A stretch of DNA of 41,298 bases, from positions 1 through 41,298 of the forward strand of contig DBTR01000044.1 in NCBI GenBank assembly GCA_002307145.1, in the 5' to 3' direction. The notes under the pieces were generated by a model. That model was not told the DNA's origin. It did no database searches and worked only from the letters and a program-made list of their open reading frames with translations. The stretch's first letter is position 1. Every line of letters begins with the position of its first letter. The position numbers and the translations under genes were made by a program. This stretch comes from Rhodospirillum sp. UBA1311 (GTDB lineage Bacteria; Pseudomonadota; Alphaproteobacteria; Rhodospirillales; Rhodospirillaceae). Positions 17,790 to 27,171 of the stretch are shown in pieces.

Positions 17790-19319
17790 TTGGCCAAGCG
17801 TACTCTCGACAAAGACCTCAAGCGCTACACGCAACTCGAAAACGCCGCCGCCAGCCTCGGCACCTTCCGCGTCGCCGTCGGCCTCGGCGGGCTGTTCCTG
17901 ATCGGCGTGCTGCTGTTCACCCTCACCCTGAACGGCCACGGCAACCAGTATTGGTTCGTCGTCCTCGCCGGGGTGATCGGCGGCTACATGGCGCTCAACA
18001 TCGGCGCCAACGACGTTGCCAACAACGTCGGCCCCGCAGTCGGCTCGCGCGCGCTGTCGATGGTGGGCGCACTCGTCATCGCCGCGCTGTGCGAGGCGGC
18101 GGGCGCGATCATCGCGGGTGGCGACGTGGTCTCGACGATCTCGAAGGGAATCGTTGATCCCTCGCGCGTCGGCGATTCCGACACCTTCATCCTCGCGATG
18201 ATGTCGGCGCTGCTCGCCGGCGCATTGTGGATCAACGTCGCGACCGCCCTCGGCGCACCGGTCTCGACCACCCATTCGGTGGTCGGCGGCGTGCTCGGCG
18301 CGGGGATCGTCGCCGCCGGAATGGACGCGGTCGACTGGTCGACGATGCAGGCGATCGTTCTGAGCTGGGTGCTGTCGCCGCTGCTCGGCGGCATCGTCGC
18401 CTGCGCCTTCCTGGTGTTCATCAAGATGGCGATCCTCTACAAGCCCGACCGTATCGCGGCGGCGCGGCGCTGGATTCCGCCGTTGATCGCGATCCTCGCG
18501 GCGAGCTTCACCATCTACCTCGTGCTGAAGGGCCTCTCCCACATCTGGAAGCCGCCGTTGGCGGTGACCCTGACGCTCGGCGCGCTGGCCTTCGTCGTGA
18601 CCCTGGTGGTGATGCGGCCGGTGGTGGCGCGCCAGTCGGCGTTCCTCGAAAACCGCCGCAAGTCGGTGAGTTCGCTGTTCACCATGCCGCTGATCTTCTC
18701 GGCCGCACTGCTCTCCTTCGCCCATGGCGCCAACGACGTGGCCAACGCGGTCGGGCCGCTCGCCGCGATCGTCAACGCGGCCGCGGGCGGCGGCGTCCAG
18801 GACAACGTCACGCTGCCGATCTGGGTGCTGGTGGTCGGTGCGCTCGGGATCTCCTTCGGCCTCGCGCTGTTCGGGCCGAAGCTGATCCGCACCGTCGGCG
18901 AAAAGATCACCAAGCTCGACCAGACCCGCGCGTTCTGCGTCGCCCTGTCGGCGGCGGTGACCGTGCTGGTGGCCTCGGCCCTCGGCCTGCCGGTGAGTTC
19001 GACCCATATCGCCGTCGGCGGGGTGTTCGGCGTCGGCTTCCTGCGCGAATACTGGACCAACGTGATGCGGCCGCCGCTGCGCGAGCGGCCCAGCTTCGCC
19101 TCCGACTTCCATCTCCCCCTCGACCAGCCCGACGTGCTGCCGCTTACCGGCGCGCCGCGCCCGCCGTCGGTGAAGGCACGCAAGGCGCAGAAGCGGCGCC
19201 TGGTGCGCCGTCACCACCTCCGGACGATCATCGCCGCATGGTTGGTGACGGTTCCCTTGTCGGCGGTGCTCGCGGCCGGTATTTTCATCGGATTGAAGGC
19301 CCTCATCGCGGCCTCGTAA
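17790..19319 (+). CDS. pit: PiT-family inorganic phosphate transporter
   Basis: A 509-aa low-affinity, cation-coupled phosphate permease. Both PiT signature repeats are present: LNIGANDVANNVGPAVGSRA near residue 70 and AHGANDVANAVGPLAAI near residue 311. They lie in two inverted transmembrane halves with a long central segment. The start is a TTG at 17790 with GCGGGGATC before it. It is the only start in the frame, because a stop lies at 17709-17711. A charged C-terminal stretch (KARKAQKRRLVRRHHLR) precedes a final transmembrane helix. The next gene is a PstS-like binding protein 17 bp downstream. Confidence 0.92.
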   Translation: MAKRTLDKDLKRYTQLENAAASLGTFRVAVGLGGLFLIGVLLFTLTLNGHGNQYWFVVLAGVIGGYMALNIGANDVANNVGPAVGSRALSMVGALVIAALCEAAGAIIAGGDVVSTISKGIVDPSRVGDSDTFILAMMSALLAGALWINVATALGAPVSTTHSVVGGVLGAGIVAAGMDAVDWSTMQAIVLSWVLSPLLGGIVACAFLVFIKMAILYKPDRIAAARRWIPPLIAILAASFTIYLVLKGLSHIWKPPLAVTLTLGALAFVVTLVVMRPVVARQSAFLENRRKSVSSLFTMPLIFSAALLSFAHGANDVANAVGPLAAIVNAAAGGGVQDNVTLPIWVLVVGALGISFGLALFGPKLIRTVGEKITKLDQTRAFCVALSAAVTVLVASALGLPVSSTHIAVGGVFGVGFLREYWTNVMRPPLRERPSFASDFHLPLDQPDVLPLTGAPRPPSVKARKAQKRRLVRRHHLRTIIAAWLVTVPLSAVLAAGIFIGLKALIAAS

Positions 19320-19336
19320 CCTTTGGGGGCGTCGCA

Positions 19337-20362
19337 ATGCTGGTTCGGATCGCGCTCGCAGCGCTTGGGCTTTCCCTCGCCGTCGTACCGCAAGGCGAGG
19401 CCGCCGACCGCGAAGCCCTGCGCATCGTCGGCTCGTCGACGATGTACGCCTACCTTGCGGAAGCGGCCGAAAACTTCGGCCGCGACACGCCCTTCCGCGC
19501 GCCGGTGATCGAAGCCACCGGTACCGTCGGCGGGTTCAAGATCTTCTGCTCCGACATCGGCCTCAACTCGCCCGATATCGTCGCCGCCTCGCGCCGGATC
19601 ACCCCGATCGAAGAGGAACACTGCCTTTCCAACAGCATCGCCGACGTCGCCGAATTCAAGGTCGGCTACGACGGCATCGTGCTGGCGCGCAGCCTCGAAG
19701 CGCCCGCGTTCGCGGTCACCCGCGCGACGCTCTGGCGAGCGGTGGCGCGCTCGGTCAAGACCGGGGCGGGCGTGGTGCCCAATCCCTACCGTCGCTGGTC
19801 CGAGATTTCGCCGAGCTTCCCCGATACGCCGATCCGGATCTACGGCCCGCCGTTGACCTCGGGCACCCGCGACGTGTTCGTCCACATGGTGATGAACGCG
19901 GGCTGCGACGATCTGCCGGTTGCCGCGCCCGACGCCCTGGTGCGCGACGTCTGCGGCCATGTGCGCGAGGACGGCGCCTACATCAACGCGGGCGAGGACG
20001 ACGAAATGATCGCCAAGCGCCTGCTCGACGACCCGCAGGCGATCGGGATCATCGGCTACGGCGTGCTGAAGCGTCACGCCCACCGCCTCCAGGGCCTGCC
20101 GGTGGAGGGAGTGGTGCCCAACGACGAGGCGCTCGAAGACGGCAACTACCCGCTCTCCCGGCCGCTCTACCTCTACGTCAAGGTCGCCCATCTCGGCCGG
20201 GTTCCCGGCCTGATGGAATTCCTTGAGCGCTTCCTCTCCGAGCCGATGATCGGGCCCGAGGGCCGCCTGTTCCGCTCCGGCCTGATCCCGATGCGCGACG
20301 ACGAGCGCGGCTTCGTCCAGGAATCGGTGCGCGCGCTGAAGGCCCGCGCGGGCGGTCGCTGA
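19337..20362 (+). CDS. PstS-like phosphate-binding periplasmic protein
   Basis: A 341-aa periplasmic substrate-binding protein of the PstS/PBP-like superfamily. The signal peptide is residues 1-23 (IALAALGLSLAVVPQ, cleaved near GEA). The family phosphate-loop segments are IVGSSTMYAYLAEAA, EATGTVGGFKIFC and GPPLTSGTRDVF. Three cysteine-containing stretches are unusual for a binding protein and could form disulfides. No pstCAB genes are near; it follows pit directly, so it either serves pit or has a sensing role. DUF523 starts one base after its stop. Confidence 0.82.
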   Translation: MLVRIALAALGLSLAVVPQGEAADREALRIVGSSTMYAYLAEAAENFGRDTPFRAPVIEATGTVGGFKIFCSDIGLNSPDIVAASRRITPIEEEHCLSNSIADVAEFKVGYDGIVLARSLEAPAFAVTRATLWRAVARSVKTGAGVVPNPYRRWSEISPSFPDTPIRIYGPPLTSGTRDVFVHMVMNAGCDDLPVAAPDALVRDVCGHVREDGAYINAGEDDEMIAKRLLDDPQAIGIIGYGVLKRHAHRLQGLPVEGVVPNDEALEDGNYPLSRPLYLYVKVAHLGRVPGLMEFLERFLSEPMIGPEGRLFRSGLIPMRDDERGFVQESVRALKARAGGR

Positions 20363-20363
20363 G

Positions 20364-20870
20364 GTGCGGCGAATCCTGGTAAGCGCCTGCCTGCTCGGCG
20401 AGCCGGTGCGCTACGACGGCACGGCCCGCACGGGGCTTCTCCTGCCGCAACGTTGGCGCGACGAAGGCCGGATCGTCGGCTTCTGCCCCGAGTGCGCCGC
20501 CGGACTGCCGACGCCCCGCCCTCCCGCCGAGATCGCGCCGGGCGACGACGCCGGAGCCATCCTCGACGGCCACGGCGCGGTGCGCGAGATCGGCGGCGGC
20601 GACGTCACCGCCGCGTTTGTCGCCGCCGCGCATCGCACCCTCGCCTTCGCCCGCGCGCAAGGCTGCGCCTGGGCGCTGCTCGCCGACCGCAGCCCGAGCT
20701 GCGGCAGCCGCTTCGTCCATGCCGGGCGCTTCGACGGCACCCTGCGCCCCGGCCTCGGCCTCACCGCCGCGTTGCTGCGCCAGAGCGGCATCCAGGTGTT
20801 CGCCGAAGCCGGGATCCCGGCTCTTGCCGCGCTGGTGGACGACGAAAAAACCCGGCCTCCACGTCGATGA
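20364..20870 (+). CDS. DUF523 family protein
   Basis: A 168-aa protein with the DUF523 pattern: SACLLGEPVRYDG at the N-terminus (Cys9), FCPECAAGLPTPRPPAEI, and the loop LADRSPSCGSRFVHAG. The conserved cysteines suggest metal or iron-sulfur binding, but no function is established. It starts with GTG right after the PstS-like stop, so it is coupled to that gene. The last codons overlap a hairpin that looks like the terminator of the opposite gene. Confidence 0.85.
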   Translation: MRRILVSACLLGEPVRYDGTARTGLLLPQRWRDEGRIVGFCPECAAGLPTPRPPAEIAPGDDAGAILDGHGAVREIGGGDVTAAFVAAAHRTLAFARAQGCAWALLADRSPSCGSRFVHAGRFDGTLRPGLGLTAALLRQSGIQVFAEAGIPALAALVDDEKTRPPRR

Positions 20871-20878
20871 AGGCCGGG
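20845..20878 (-). terminator. Rho-independent terminator for the chemoreceptor gene (minus strand)
   Basis: Arms CCCGGCCT (20851-20858) and AGGCCGGG (20871-20878) form an 8-bp stem. On the minus strand the stem is followed by six T (20845-20850). It lies about 130 bp past the chemoreceptor stop and overlaps the last codons of the convergent DUF523 gene. Confidence 0.75.
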
Positions 20879-21006
20879 GACTCAACTGACTAACGCTCGG
20901 TCTTTTACGTGTATTCCCTCAGGGCCCATGGTTTCTTAGGGGTTCTTCTCGGGCCGTGACGCCGGCTTCGGGGTATCCTGCGTCACGTCTTGCACGGATC
21001 AATACG

Positions 21007-23445
21007 CTACGCGACCCGTGCCATGCGGCCGCGCGTCACATGCTCGGCCATGGCCAGATCGGCCTCTTGCATGTGATTTCGAAGATACGCGGCCAGATGT
21101 TCGATGATCTCCTTGCCCGCGTCGACCTGGTGGTTCGCCACCAGGCGGCGCAGGTGTTCGAGCTGGTCCAGCATGGTGCGGTGCATCCGCTGGTGCCCGG
21201 CGGTCTGCGCGTAGGAGGTGCGCATCATCAGCCCCTCCTCTTCGCTGAAGTGCCCCTCCATCAGCTCGGCGAACTCCTCCAGAACGTGCTCGACGTCGTG
21301 CAGGCCTTCGCCGGACGCCATTTCGGCATAGGCGCGGTTCATCAGTTCCATCAAGCGCTTGTGATCGTTGTCGATATTGCCGACGCTGGTTTCGAGGTCC
21401 TGGTTCCAGACCATCAGGCGCATGTCGTCCTTCTCCGCCCGCACCTGCCCGAGGAAGCGGCCGACCTCGGAGCGCAGGTACTCGGCCTGGCGCGACAGCT
21501 CGACCGCCGAGGCGTTGATCTGCGAAGCCGCCGCACCGGTTTCCTGGGCCGCGGTCTCCACCGCCTGGATGTTGGCCGAAACCTCGTGGGTGCCGACCGC
21601 CGCCTGCTCGACGTTGCGCGCGATCTCGGAGGTGGCGGCATTCTGCTGCTGCACCGCCGAGGCGACGGCGGCGGCGATTTCGCCGAGGTCTCCGATCACG
21701 GCGTTGATGTTCTCCACCGCGTTGACCACGGCGGTGGTGCCGGACTGCACCGACGCAATCTGGCCGGCGATTTCCTCGGTGGCCTTCGCGGTCTGGTTGG
21801 CGAGGGACTTCACCTCGTTCGCCACCACCGCGAAGCCCTTGCCCATGTCGCCCGCACGCGCCGCCTCGATCGTCGCATTGAGCGCGAGGAGGTTGGTCTG
21901 GCTCGCGATGTCGTTGATCAGGTCGATGATCTCGCCGATTCGCTGGGCGTTGTCGGCAAGGGTCTTGATCGCCACCCCGGCGGTTTCGGCCTGGTGCGCG
22001 GCACGATCGGCGACGCTGGCGGAGTGGGCGACCTGCTTGCCGATCTCGTTGATCGAGGCCGCCAGTTCCTCGGTCGCGGACGCGACGGTCTGGACGTTGG
22101 ACGAAGCCTCCTCGGCAGCGGACGCGACGTGGGTCGCCTTGGTGCTGGTTTCGGCCGCCGTGCTCGCCATCTGGCCCGACGCCGCCTGAAGCTCGGCCAC
22201 CGCCGCCGCGACCCGCTCGATCACGTGGCCGACGCTGCTCTCGAATTCGTCGGCAAGCTGGTCCATCGCGGCGCGCCGATCGGCTTCCGCTTGGCGCTTC
22301 TGCGCCGCGCTCGCGGCTTCGAGTTCCTTGACCTTGATCGCGTTGTCCTTGAACACCTGCACCGCCTCGGCCATGTCGCCGAGTTCGTCCTTGCGACCGC
22401 GCGCCGGAACCTCGGTCTTGAGGTTGCCGCCCGCGAGGTCGCGCATCGCGCCGGTCATCCGCCGCACCGGAATCGAAATACCGCGCCCGATCACCGTGCC
22501 CGACGCCACCGCGATCAGGAGCGCGATCGCCGCGAGCCCGAGGATGATCACGTTGTTCCGGTCGATCGCACCGATGGACTCGCTCAGGGTGGAGGCGAGA
22601 TTGACGTCCTGGCGCTGGCGGATCTCGGCGAGCTTGGCCGCGAACGCCTCCGCCTTGGGCGTCATCCGGGTTTCCGCCGCCAGCTTGATCTCGTTGCGTT
22701 GCGCCACCACCCGGTCGAACGATTGCTGGTAGCGGCCGGCATCCTCGACCATGCCGCGCGCCTGATCGCGGAGCGCCGGATTCGGCATCAACGCGGGCAA
22801 CCGCCCGGCCTGCTCGATGAAGCGCGCCATCGAGGCGCGCATCGACGCCGCGACTTTCGGGTCGGGAGTCCGGAGGAAGCGCACCACGTCGAAGCGGGTC
22901 GACATCAGGGCTTCGAGCGCCCCGCCGGTGAGCGCCGACGCCTCGTACGCGCCCATCTCGTCGGTGCGGGTCTTGATCTCGATCAGTCCGGTGTAGAGCC
23001 TGGGGCCCACCATCCCGATGCCGCTCGCCACTTCCTTGTCGTTGGCGGCGTTGAGGTCGGCGACCTTGGCGAACTCGGCGGCATAATCGGCGACCGCGAT
23101 CACGCCCTGCTCCAGCAGCGCACGACGCTCGGCATTGCGGGTCAAGCCGACGAGTTCTTGAACCCGGTCATGGATGAACTTCAGATGATCGTGGATTTGC
23201 TGGGCCGGCATCTGGTCGGAAGCGGCGACGAACAGCGTCACGTCGCCCTGGACGTCGGCAAGGGCTTCGCTGATCTTCGCAATCCGCGAGCTGTTTGCCG
23301 AGACCCTGGCATACTCGCTGATTTCGCCGCGAAAACGCGCGCCGTTGAGGTACGCCGAAGCCGCGACGACGCCGATCAATGCGGTGATGATTGCAAAGCC
23401 GCAGAGAATCCGCGTCCCGATCCGGTAGTTGCCCATCCTCAGCAT
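21007..23445 (-). CDS. Methyl-accepting chemotaxis protein with C-terminal bacteriohemerythrin domain
   Basis: An 812-aa chemoreceptor. TM1 is residues 8-33 and TM2 about 298-320, enclosing a helical periplasmic sensor of about 265 residues. A HAMP domain (about 320-375) and the signalling domain follow, with the hairpin tip around residues 515-560 ([19 protein letters not shown]). From residue 678 a complete hemerythrin domain follows. The diiron ligands are present: His695, His732, Glu736, His751, His755, His791 and Asp796. This domain binds O2 at a diiron site, so the receptor could sense cytoplasmic oxygen, as DcrH does. The start at 23445 has GGGGGA before it. No chemotaxis genes adjoin it. 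Confidence 0.93.
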   Translation of the reverse strand: MLRMGNYRIGTRILCGFAIITALIGVVAASAYLNGARFRGEISEYARVSANSSRIAKISEALADVQGDVTLFVAASDQMPAQQIHDHLKFIHDRVQELVGLTRNAERRALLEQGVIAVADYAAEFAKVADLNAANDKEVASGIGMVGPRLYTGLIEIKTRTDEMGAYEASALTGGALEALMSTRFDVVRFLRTPDPKVAASMRASMARFIEQAGRLPALMPNPALRDQARGMVEDAGRYQQSFDRVVAQRNEIKLAAETRMTPKAEAFAAKLAEIRQRQDVNLASTLSESIGAIDRNNVIILGLAAIALLIAVASGTVIGRGISIPVRRMTGAMRDLAGGNLKTEVPARGRKDELGDMAEAVQVFKDNAIKVKELEAASAAQKRQAEADRRAAMDQLADEFESSVGHVIERVAAAVAELQAASGQMASTAAETSTKATHVASAAEEASSNVQTVASATEELAASINEIGKQVAHSASVADRAAHQAETAGVAIKTLADNAQRIGEIIDLINDIASQTNLLALNATIEAARAGDMGKGFAVVANEVKSLANQTAKATEEIAGQIASVQSGTTAVVNAVENINAVIGDLGEIAAAVASAVQQQNAATSEIARNVEQAAVGTHEVSANIQAVETAAQETGAAASQINASAVELSRQAEYLRSEVGRFLGQVRAEKDDMRLMVWNQDLETSVGNIDNDHKRLMELMNRAYAEMASGEGLHDVEHVLEEFAELMEGHFSEEEGLMMRTSYAQTAGHQRMHRTMLDQLEHLRRLVANHQVDAGKEIIEHLAAYLRNHMQEADLAMAEHVTRGRMARVA

Positions 23446-23761
23446 CAGCCCATCCCCCGATGTTTTACCACGTCATCCAAATGGCGCAGAAGCTGCCATG
23501 TGGGACGATCGGCCTGGGATACGATGGTGAACCCGTCGGAGAGAACTACTCAATCGGGAATTTGGATGCATCACACCCGCGTACGCTGTACATCAGGTAG
23601 ATCGCTGTTTCCCAAACGGAATAATTTTCGTCGCGGCAGCGACTATCTGTGGTTGATTTTTCCGGGAAGCACGCCCCACCCCAATGGGCCGGAGAGACTC
23701 GTGGCCCACGCCTCCCGGGCGAGCGAATAAATTCCATTCTCTTTTTGCGGGTGCCCGCCAT
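23446..23761 (-). promoter_or_regulatory. Upstream region of the chemoreceptor gene with a GG-N10-GC element
   Basis: A 316-bp gap between modC and the chemoreceptor gene. On the minus strand TGGCAGCTTCTGCGCC (23483-23498) has the invariant GG and GC of a sigma-54 promoter with 10 bp between, and the TGGCA of the -24 box. The -12 box is poor. It would start RNA about 26 bp before the ATG. No terminator for modC is evident. Confidence 0.28.
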
Positions 23762-24832
23762 TTACGCCAAGGCGACGCCCTTAACCTGGGCGAAGACCGT
23801 CTCGCCCGGCGCGACACCGAGTACGTCGCGCGACTTGCGGCTGATCCGGGACAGCAGCCGCGCGCCCTCTCCCGCCGTTCCGAGGGCGAGGACGAGGGTG
23901 GCCTGATGGCCGTCGTCGTCCAGAATCTCCACGATCCTGACGGGCAATATGTTCAAGATCGAGGTATTTTCCGGTGCGACGCGGCAGATGCTGACGTCGT
24001 CGGCCTTGATCCGCAAGCGGCGGCGCATCCCCGGCTCGGCATTGCCCGCAGGCATCAGGATTTCCGCACCCGCAACCGTGACGCGGGCGAGGCCATAGGC
24101 CGCGTCGACTTCGGCCACCCGTCCCTCGATCACCGCGGCCGCTCCGGCGCGGCGGCTGAGGGGTAGGTCCCCCGCCGCCAGCATGGCGTGCAAATCCCCG
24201 GCACCGGTTACCCGCCCCCGCTCCAACAGAACGAGGTGATCCGCCAATCGCTCCACCTCCCCCATGTCGTGGGTGACGTAGATCACCGGGATGGATAAAA
24301 CATCGTGAAGCCTTTCGAGATAGACGAGAATCTCGCTTTTCCCCTCGCGATCCAACGCCGAGAGCGGTTCATCCATAAGTAGGAGACGAGGTTGGCTGAG
24401 GAGGGCCCGGCCGATCGCCACGCGCTGGCGTTCGCCGCCCGAGAGCCGCGCCGGAGCGCGATCGAGCAGGCCGCCCAGGCCGAGCAGCGACACCACCTCG
24501 GCCAACGCCACTCCCCGGTCGGCGGCGCGGCGCTGGCCGAAGGTCAAATTCCCGGTCACCGACAGGTGGGGGAACAGGCTGGCTTCCTGGAACACGTAGC
24601 CGACGGCGCGGCGATGCGGCGGCACGAAGCGGGTCGCGTCCTGCCAGACCTCGTCGCCGAGGGCGAATTCGCCGCCGAGGCGTTCCAGCCCGGCGACGCA
24701 GCGAAGCGCGGTGGTCTTGCCGCACCCCGAAGGGCCGAACAGCGCGGTCACGCCCCGTCCCGGCGCGACGAAACCGACGTCGAAATCGAAGCTGCCCAGC
24801 CGCCCCGCGAACTGCGCCCGGATCTCGCTCAT
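23762..24832 (-). CDS. modC: Molybdate ABC transporter ATPase
   Basis: A 356-aa ATPase of molybdate import. Walker A is GPSGCGKTT (33-41), the signature is LSGGERQR, Walker B is [12 protein letters not shown], and the H-loop is VIYVTHD. A C-terminal Mop/TOBE domain (about 290-356, [15 protein letters not shown]) binds oxyanion. It starts in a four-base ATGA overlap with the modB stop. Confidence 0.96.
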   Translation of the reverse strand: MSEIRAQFAGRLGSFDFDVGFVAPGRGVTALFGPSGCGKTTALRCVAGLERLGGEFALGDEVWQDATRFVPPHRRAVGYVFQEASLFPHLSVTGNLTFGQRRAADRGVALAEVVSLLGLGGLLDRAPARLSGGERQRVAIGRALLSQPRLLLMDEPLSALDREGKSEILVYLERLHDVLSIPVIYVTHDMGEVERLADHLVLLERGRVTGAGDLHAMLAAGDLPLSRRAGAAAVIEGRVAEVDAAYGLARVTVAGAEILMPAGNAEPGMRRRLRIKADDVSICRVAPENTSILNILPVRIVEILDDDGHQATLVLALGTAGEGARLLSRISRKSRDVLGVAPGETVFAQVKGVALA

Positions 24833-25494
24833 CGCAACCGCCGCCGCAGGCGCTTCTCGATCAGGGTCATCGCGAGAATGACGCTGAACGCGAACGCCAG
24901 CATCAATGTCGAAAGCCGATGCGCCTCGGCCCACTGGAGGGTCTCGACATAATCGAGGATCGACATCGACAGCACCTTGGTCTGACCGGGAATGTTGCCG
25001 CCGATCATCAGCACCACGCCGAACTCGCCGATGGTGTGCGCAAATCCGAGGATCGCGCCGGTGAGAATGCCCGGGCTCGCGAGCGGCAGCGCGACGGTGA
25101 AGAACGCGTCGAGGGGATGGGCGCGCAGCGTCGCCGCGACTTCCATCGGCCGCTCGCCCGCCGCCTCGAAGGCGTTGCGGATCGGATTGACGACGAACGG
25201 CATGGAGTAGACCACCGAGCCGACCACCAGCCCGGGGAAGGTGAACGCCAGCGGCGCGATGCCGAGCGGCGCGAGCGCGGCGGTGAGCGGCCCCTGCGGG
25301 CTCATCGCGACCAGGAGGTAGAAGCCGAGCACGGTGGGCGGCAGCACCATCGGCAGCGCCACCACCGTCGCCACGCCTTCCTTCAGCCGGTTGGGGCTTT
25401 TCGCCAGCCACCAGGCCAGGGGAGTTCCCGCCACCAGCAGCACCAGGGTACTGACGGTGGCGAGCTGGACGGTGAGGAGGATGGTGTCGATCAT
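24829..25494 (-). CDS. modB: Molybdate ABC transporter permease
   Basis: A 221-aa permease with about five to six transmembrane segments. The ABC permease EAA loop is [32 protein letters not shown] and [17 protein letters not shown] are typical of ModB. It lies 18 bp after modA and overlaps modC, forming modA-modB-modC. Confidence 0.95.
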   Translation of the reverse strand: MIDTILLTVQLATVSTLVLLVAGTPLAWWLAKSPNRLKEGVATVVALPMVLPPTVLGFYLLVAMSPQGPLTAALAPLGIAPLAFTFPGLVVGSVVYSMPFVVNPIRNAFEAAGERPMEVAATLRAHPLDAFFTVALPLASPGILTGAILGFAHTIGEFGVVLMIGGNIPGQTKVLSMSILDYVETLQWAEAHRLSTLMLAFAFSVILAMTLIEKRLRRRLR

Positions 25495-25512
25495 GCCGCC
25501 GCGTTCCGATGC

Positions 25513-26268
25513 CTAGTCGCGCACACCGTAGCCGTACTTGGCCAGCACCGCCAGGGCCTCGGGCGACTTCAGGTAGGCGAGGAATGCCGAAGCCGTCGGA
25601 TTGGTCGCGCCTTTCTTCAGCAGCACCGCGTCCTGGTAGATCGGCTGGTAGAGCGCCTGCGGCACCACCCAACGCGACCCGTTGGGGTCGAGGTTGACCT
25701 GCGACAGCGCGACGAAGCCGAGCTGGGCGGCCCCGGTGGCGACGAACTGGTGCGCCTGGGAGATGTTGTTGCCCTGCACGATCTTGGGTTCGAGAGCTTC
25801 GTACAAACCGAGCTTCTTCAGGGTTTCCACCGCAGCCGCGCCGTAGGGCGCGGCCTTCGGGCTGGCGATCGAGAGCTTGGCGAACTGGCCCGACTTCAGC
25901 ACCTCGCCGTTCGCGTCGACGAGGCCCGGGGTCGCGCTCCACAACACCAGCTTGCCGACCGCGTAGGTGAAGTGGGAGCCGGGCACGCCATACCCCTCCT
26001 GCTCCGCCGCCACCGGACGCTCGTCGTCGGCGGCGAAGAAGGCGTCGAACGGCGCACCCTGGGTGATCTGGGTATAGAGCTGGCCGGTGGAACCGAAGCT
26101 GAACTCGACGGTATCGCCGGTGCTCTTGGCGAACGCCGCGCCGATTTCCTTGGCGGGGGCAGTGAAGTTGGCGGCGACGGCGACCAGGGCGCTGCCGGCA
26201 AACGCCGGCGATGCGCCGAGGACGAGGCCGACGACGGCGGCGGCAAGCCATTTCACGAACATCATCAT
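25513..26268 (-). CDS. modA: Molybdate-binding periplasmic protein
   Basis: A 251-aa periplasmic binding protein with a signal peptide of about 24 residues (FVKWLAAAVVGLVLGAS, cleaved after AFA). The ligand-binding landmarks VAVAANFTAPAKEIGAAF and FSFGSTGQLYTQI match ModA. Three tandem ATG codons occur at 26268, 26265 and 26262. GAAGGAGAG spaces best from the third, so the real start is likely two codons later. It lies 21 bp after modE. Confidence 0.94.
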   Translation of the reverse strand: MMMFVKWLAAAVVGLVLGASPAFAGSALVAVAANFTAPAKEIGAAFAKSTGDTVEFSFGSTGQLYTQITQGAPFDAFFAADDERPVAAEQEGYGVPGSHFTYAVGKLVLWSATPGLVDANGEVLKSGQFAKLSIASPKAAPYGAAAVETLKKLGLYEALEPKIVQGNNISQAHQFVATGAAQLGFVALSQVNLDPNGSRWVVPQALYQPIYQDAVLLKKGATNPTASAFLAYLKSPEALAVLAKYGYGVRD

Positions 26269-26289
26269 CTCTCCTTCGGGTCGGTTTTT

Positions 26290-27093
26290 TTATTCGATCG
26301 CAAGAATCACGTGGGAGGCCTTGATCAACGCGCAGGCCTTGTCGCCCGGGTTGAGGCCGAGGTCGAAGGCGCTCTCCTTGGTGACGATCGCGGCGATCGT
26401 CTTGCCTTCGCCGATATCGAGGACGATCTCGCTGTTGACCGCGCCGTCCTCGCGCCTGAGCACGGTGCCGTAGAGCTTGTTCCGCGCCGAGATCTTGCCG
26501 ACCTCATCGGCGGGCGCGATCAGGACGAAGCTCGACTTGATCAACGCCACCACCGCCACGCCGGGCGCGAGGCCGAGTTCCTTGACGCTCATGTTGGTGA
26601 CGATCACCGCGAGCTTGACCCCGTCGGCGAGATGCAGACTGACCTCGGCGTTGACCGCGCCGGGGGTGACGACGTCCACGGTGCAGCGCAATGCGTTGCG
26701 GGCACTGGTTTTCATGGCGAGACTCCGAAGCAGGCGAGACGCGCGCGGCACGCCCTTGGCGACGAGCCGATCTTCGAGATCGGCCATCACCAGGGCCAGC
26801 TCGGCCTCGATCAGGTGAAAGGCGGCGATGAGTTCCTCGCCTTGCGGCGTGAGGCGGGCGCCGCCGCCGTGACGCCCCCCGGGTTGGGCGACGACGACCG
26901 GCGCGGCGAACAGGTTGTTGAGCGCGTTCACGCCGTCCCACGCCGCCTTGTAGGACAGGCCGACGGCGCGGCCCGCCGCCGAGATCGAGCCGGTGTCGCG
27001 CACCGCTTCGAGCAGCGCGACCCGCTCCGCGCCGACCCGGCTCAGCGTGTCTCCGGCGATGGTGAACTGGGGGACGAGGCGGGTTCGGGTCAT
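26290..27093 (-). CDS. modE: Molybdate-responsive regulator ModE
   Basis: A 267-aa transcription factor. The N-terminal winged helix-turn-helix includes ALLEAVRDTGSISAAGRAVG and LSYKAAWDGVNALNNLF. Two C-terminal Mop domains (about 125-190 and 200-265, SARNALRCTV and SARNKLYGTV) bind molybdate. With molybdate it represses mod genes in known systems. It is the first gene of modE-modA-modB-modC, and a matching operator lies just before it, so autoregulation is expected. Confidence 0.95.
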   Translation of the reverse strand: MTRTRLVPQFTIAGDTLSRVGAERVALLEAVRDTGSISAAGRAVGLSYKAAWDGVNALNNLFAAPVVVAQPGGRHGGGARLTPQGEELIAAFHLIEAELALVMADLEDRLVAKGVPRASRLLRSLAMKTSARNALRCTVDVVTPGAVNAEVSLHLADGVKLAVIVTNMSVKELGLAPGVAVVALIKSSFVLIAPADEVGKISARNKLYGTVLRREDGAVNSEIVLDIGEGKTIAAIVTKESAFDLGLNPGDKACALIKASHVILAIE

Positions 27094-27111
27094 CCACGGC
27101 TCCGGCGTCTT

Positions 27112-27138
27112 GCGTTATACCGTCAAAGTATATAACGC
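27112..27138. promoter_or_regulatory. ModE-type operator between modE and hypF
   Basis: GCGTTATA (27112-27119) and TATAACGC (27131-27138) are perfect 8-bp inverted arms with an 11-bp spacer; the right side extends to TATATAACG. This resembles the known ModE operator with CGTTATAT and ATAACG ends. It lies 18 bp from the modE start and 33 bp from the hypF start, so it could control both directions. Confidence 0.75.
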
Positions 27139-27171
27139 CTCCATGGGGCCTCACAACGATCGGCGTGTCAA

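Noticed and set aside
20956..23730. A 924-codon open frame opposite the chemoreceptor
   Set aside because: It is an antisense shadow of an Ala-rich, GC-rich gene with no recognisable domain or ribosome site.
23762..26251. An 829-codon frame joining the modA-modB region to modC
   Set aside because: Only its last 356 codons match a protein (ModC); the first part is the wrong frame of modA and modB, both of which are intact in their own frames.
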